Positions 62,790 to 64,000 of a stretch of 64,000 nucleotides of DNA are shown one piece after another. A program made the position numbers and the translations under genes. The notes beneath the pieces were generated by a model. The model had not been told where the DNA came from. It made no database searches and worked only from the letters and a program-made list of their open reading frames with translations. Position 1 is the stretch's first letter; each line of letters begins with the position of its first letter. Source of the DNA: Physcomitrium patens (Eukaryota > Streptophyta > Bryopsida > Funariales > Funariaceae); NCBI RefSeq assembly GCF_000002425.4, contig NC_037266.1:3096007-3160006 (forward strand). Reading direction: 5' to 3'.

Positions 62790-64000
62790 GGTAGCCGCCG
62801 CTTGCGTCCACCTCCGAGCTCAATCCCCCTTCTTCACCTCCCTCCCTGTATGTATGTGTCTGTGTGTATATATATATGCTGGCATGTAGCTAACTCTCAG
62901 TGTAGTATGCTACTCTCAGATGCTGAAACGAAGCACAGCAGCAGCGTGAAAGCATTGAGCAGTGAGATGCCGAATCTAATGGTGAAGCTCTTCTTTCTCT
63001 CTTTCTCTGCGTGTGTGTCTGTGTGTCCATGTGCATGTGGTGTGTGTGTGTGTATTCAGTGAGATGCATGTTGTGTTATGAATTTCACTCCATGAATTTG
63101 CACTTGTTTGGTTTTGATACTCTACTTTTTCCGATTACATGTGCTTAGATGCACAGTGAAGACTCTCTCTCTCTGTGGAGTCTTCTAGTTCTTACTGGAT
63201 GGATGCGTTTCTCTCTTTCACCATGGAATTGATGTTGTCCAAACTGTAAACACAATTCTCTGAATTTGCTCAAATTCGACTTTTGAGGTTTTGAAGCAAA
63301 TGGTGTAGTGCTCCATATATTTTTATTATTATTGAACAAAAAATAATAATGAATTTTGAACACCCTTGTGGAATAGTTTCTAACTTCCATACTTGCTAAA
63401 GAAGTTTCAAACTCAACATTCTTCTTCTGTGAGCAAAATTGTTCTCCTTTACAATTTGGAAGCCATACTAAATTAGTTTTTGTAAATATTAAATGTAATT
63501 TTGGATTAATTTTTTTCTAGGATAATAATTAAGTCGTATTTACCATCTTTTAGTGCATTGCTTTAAAAAGTGATGTTGAAATTCAATGTATAACGGTGTG
63601 TTCATTGTATAATGGGGTTTTAGCAAAATTGTGTTGAAATGGAGATTTAATTTGTCAATCATTCAGTACTTTGAAAAGCAACAAAATCTCTTTTGAAATA
63701 TTGGGAACAATTGCATATTCTACAACGACACAAAAGATTGTAATAATAGCTTACTTTTTGCTATATAGTAACACCACTACAATACATATTTTAAGGAAAA
63801 TTTTAAGTTGTAGAATTGAATTTAGGAATTTTTTTTATCAAATAATATTATAAAAATATACTTTTATGGTGCATTTAACTATTTTAGGTCACTAAGATTA
63901 AAAATACCAATTGAAAGATATGAACATATTTTATTATTTAATTATTAGAGCATATATATACATATATTTATTTAAATATATAATTAGTATATTTTTATCT
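62790..64000. other. Upstream region of EF-Ts and AT-rich DNA
   Basis: The first few hundred bases are the likely EF-Ts promoter and 5' UTR (TC- and TG-rich, with TG repeats near 63009-63055). Beyond about 63250 it is AT-rich with no gene seen. Confidence 0.5.

Overview
The window is nuclear DNA of a land plant, most likely a moss such as Physcomitrium patens. Its genes are split by short GT-AG introns, encode plant-specific proteins (a PH-RCC1-FYVE-BRX protein, a plastid ferritin with the plant extension peptide, a receptor-like cytoplasmic kinase) and lie in very AT-rich, microsatellite-rich DNA with a degenerate Ty3/Gypsy chromovirus. The species is an inference from style and context, not something the sequence proves.

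1-29043 is dominated by a huge, nearly identical inverted repeat. The left arm (1-8353) is the reverse complement of the right arm (19456-29043), and about 11.1 kb of transposon-rich spacer lies between them. Each arm carries one intact copy of a small two-exon gene for a C2HC zinc-finger protein, a GC-richer island without a convincing gene, and AT-rich filler. The left arm is broken by a 100-N assembly gap (5582-5681), which the right arm predicts to hide about 1.34 kb. The outer end of the repeat runs off the window. The spacer contains a fold-back element with long inverted ends (about 8943-12026) and a full-length but dead LTR retrotransposon (12444-17730) with LTRs, a 5-bp target duplication, a primer binding site, and gag, protease, RT, integrase and chromodomain remnants. 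An element with inverted ends (15051-16433) is nested in its integrase.

29044-64000 is single-copy, gene-bearing DNA. In order it holds: a nine-exon PRAF-type gene (PH, seven RCC1 repeats, FYVE, BRX; +), a six-exon cinnamyl-alcohol-dehydrogenase-like gene with a disrupted C-terminus (+), an eight-exon plastid ferritin gene (-), a single-exon receptor-like cytoplasmic kinase lacking the catalytic aspartate (-), and a seven-exon organellar translation factor EF-Ts gene (-). AT-rich intergenic stretches with (AT)n and (GATA)n arrays, a 281-bp MITE and a 24-bp perfect palindrome separate them.

The genes do not form a pathway; this is an ordinary eukaryotic neighbourhood. The observations most worth following are the recent large inverted duplication (or assembly artefact), a roughly 150-bp 5' module shared by the zinc-finger and PRAF genes, the nested transposon history, and the predicted pseudokinase.
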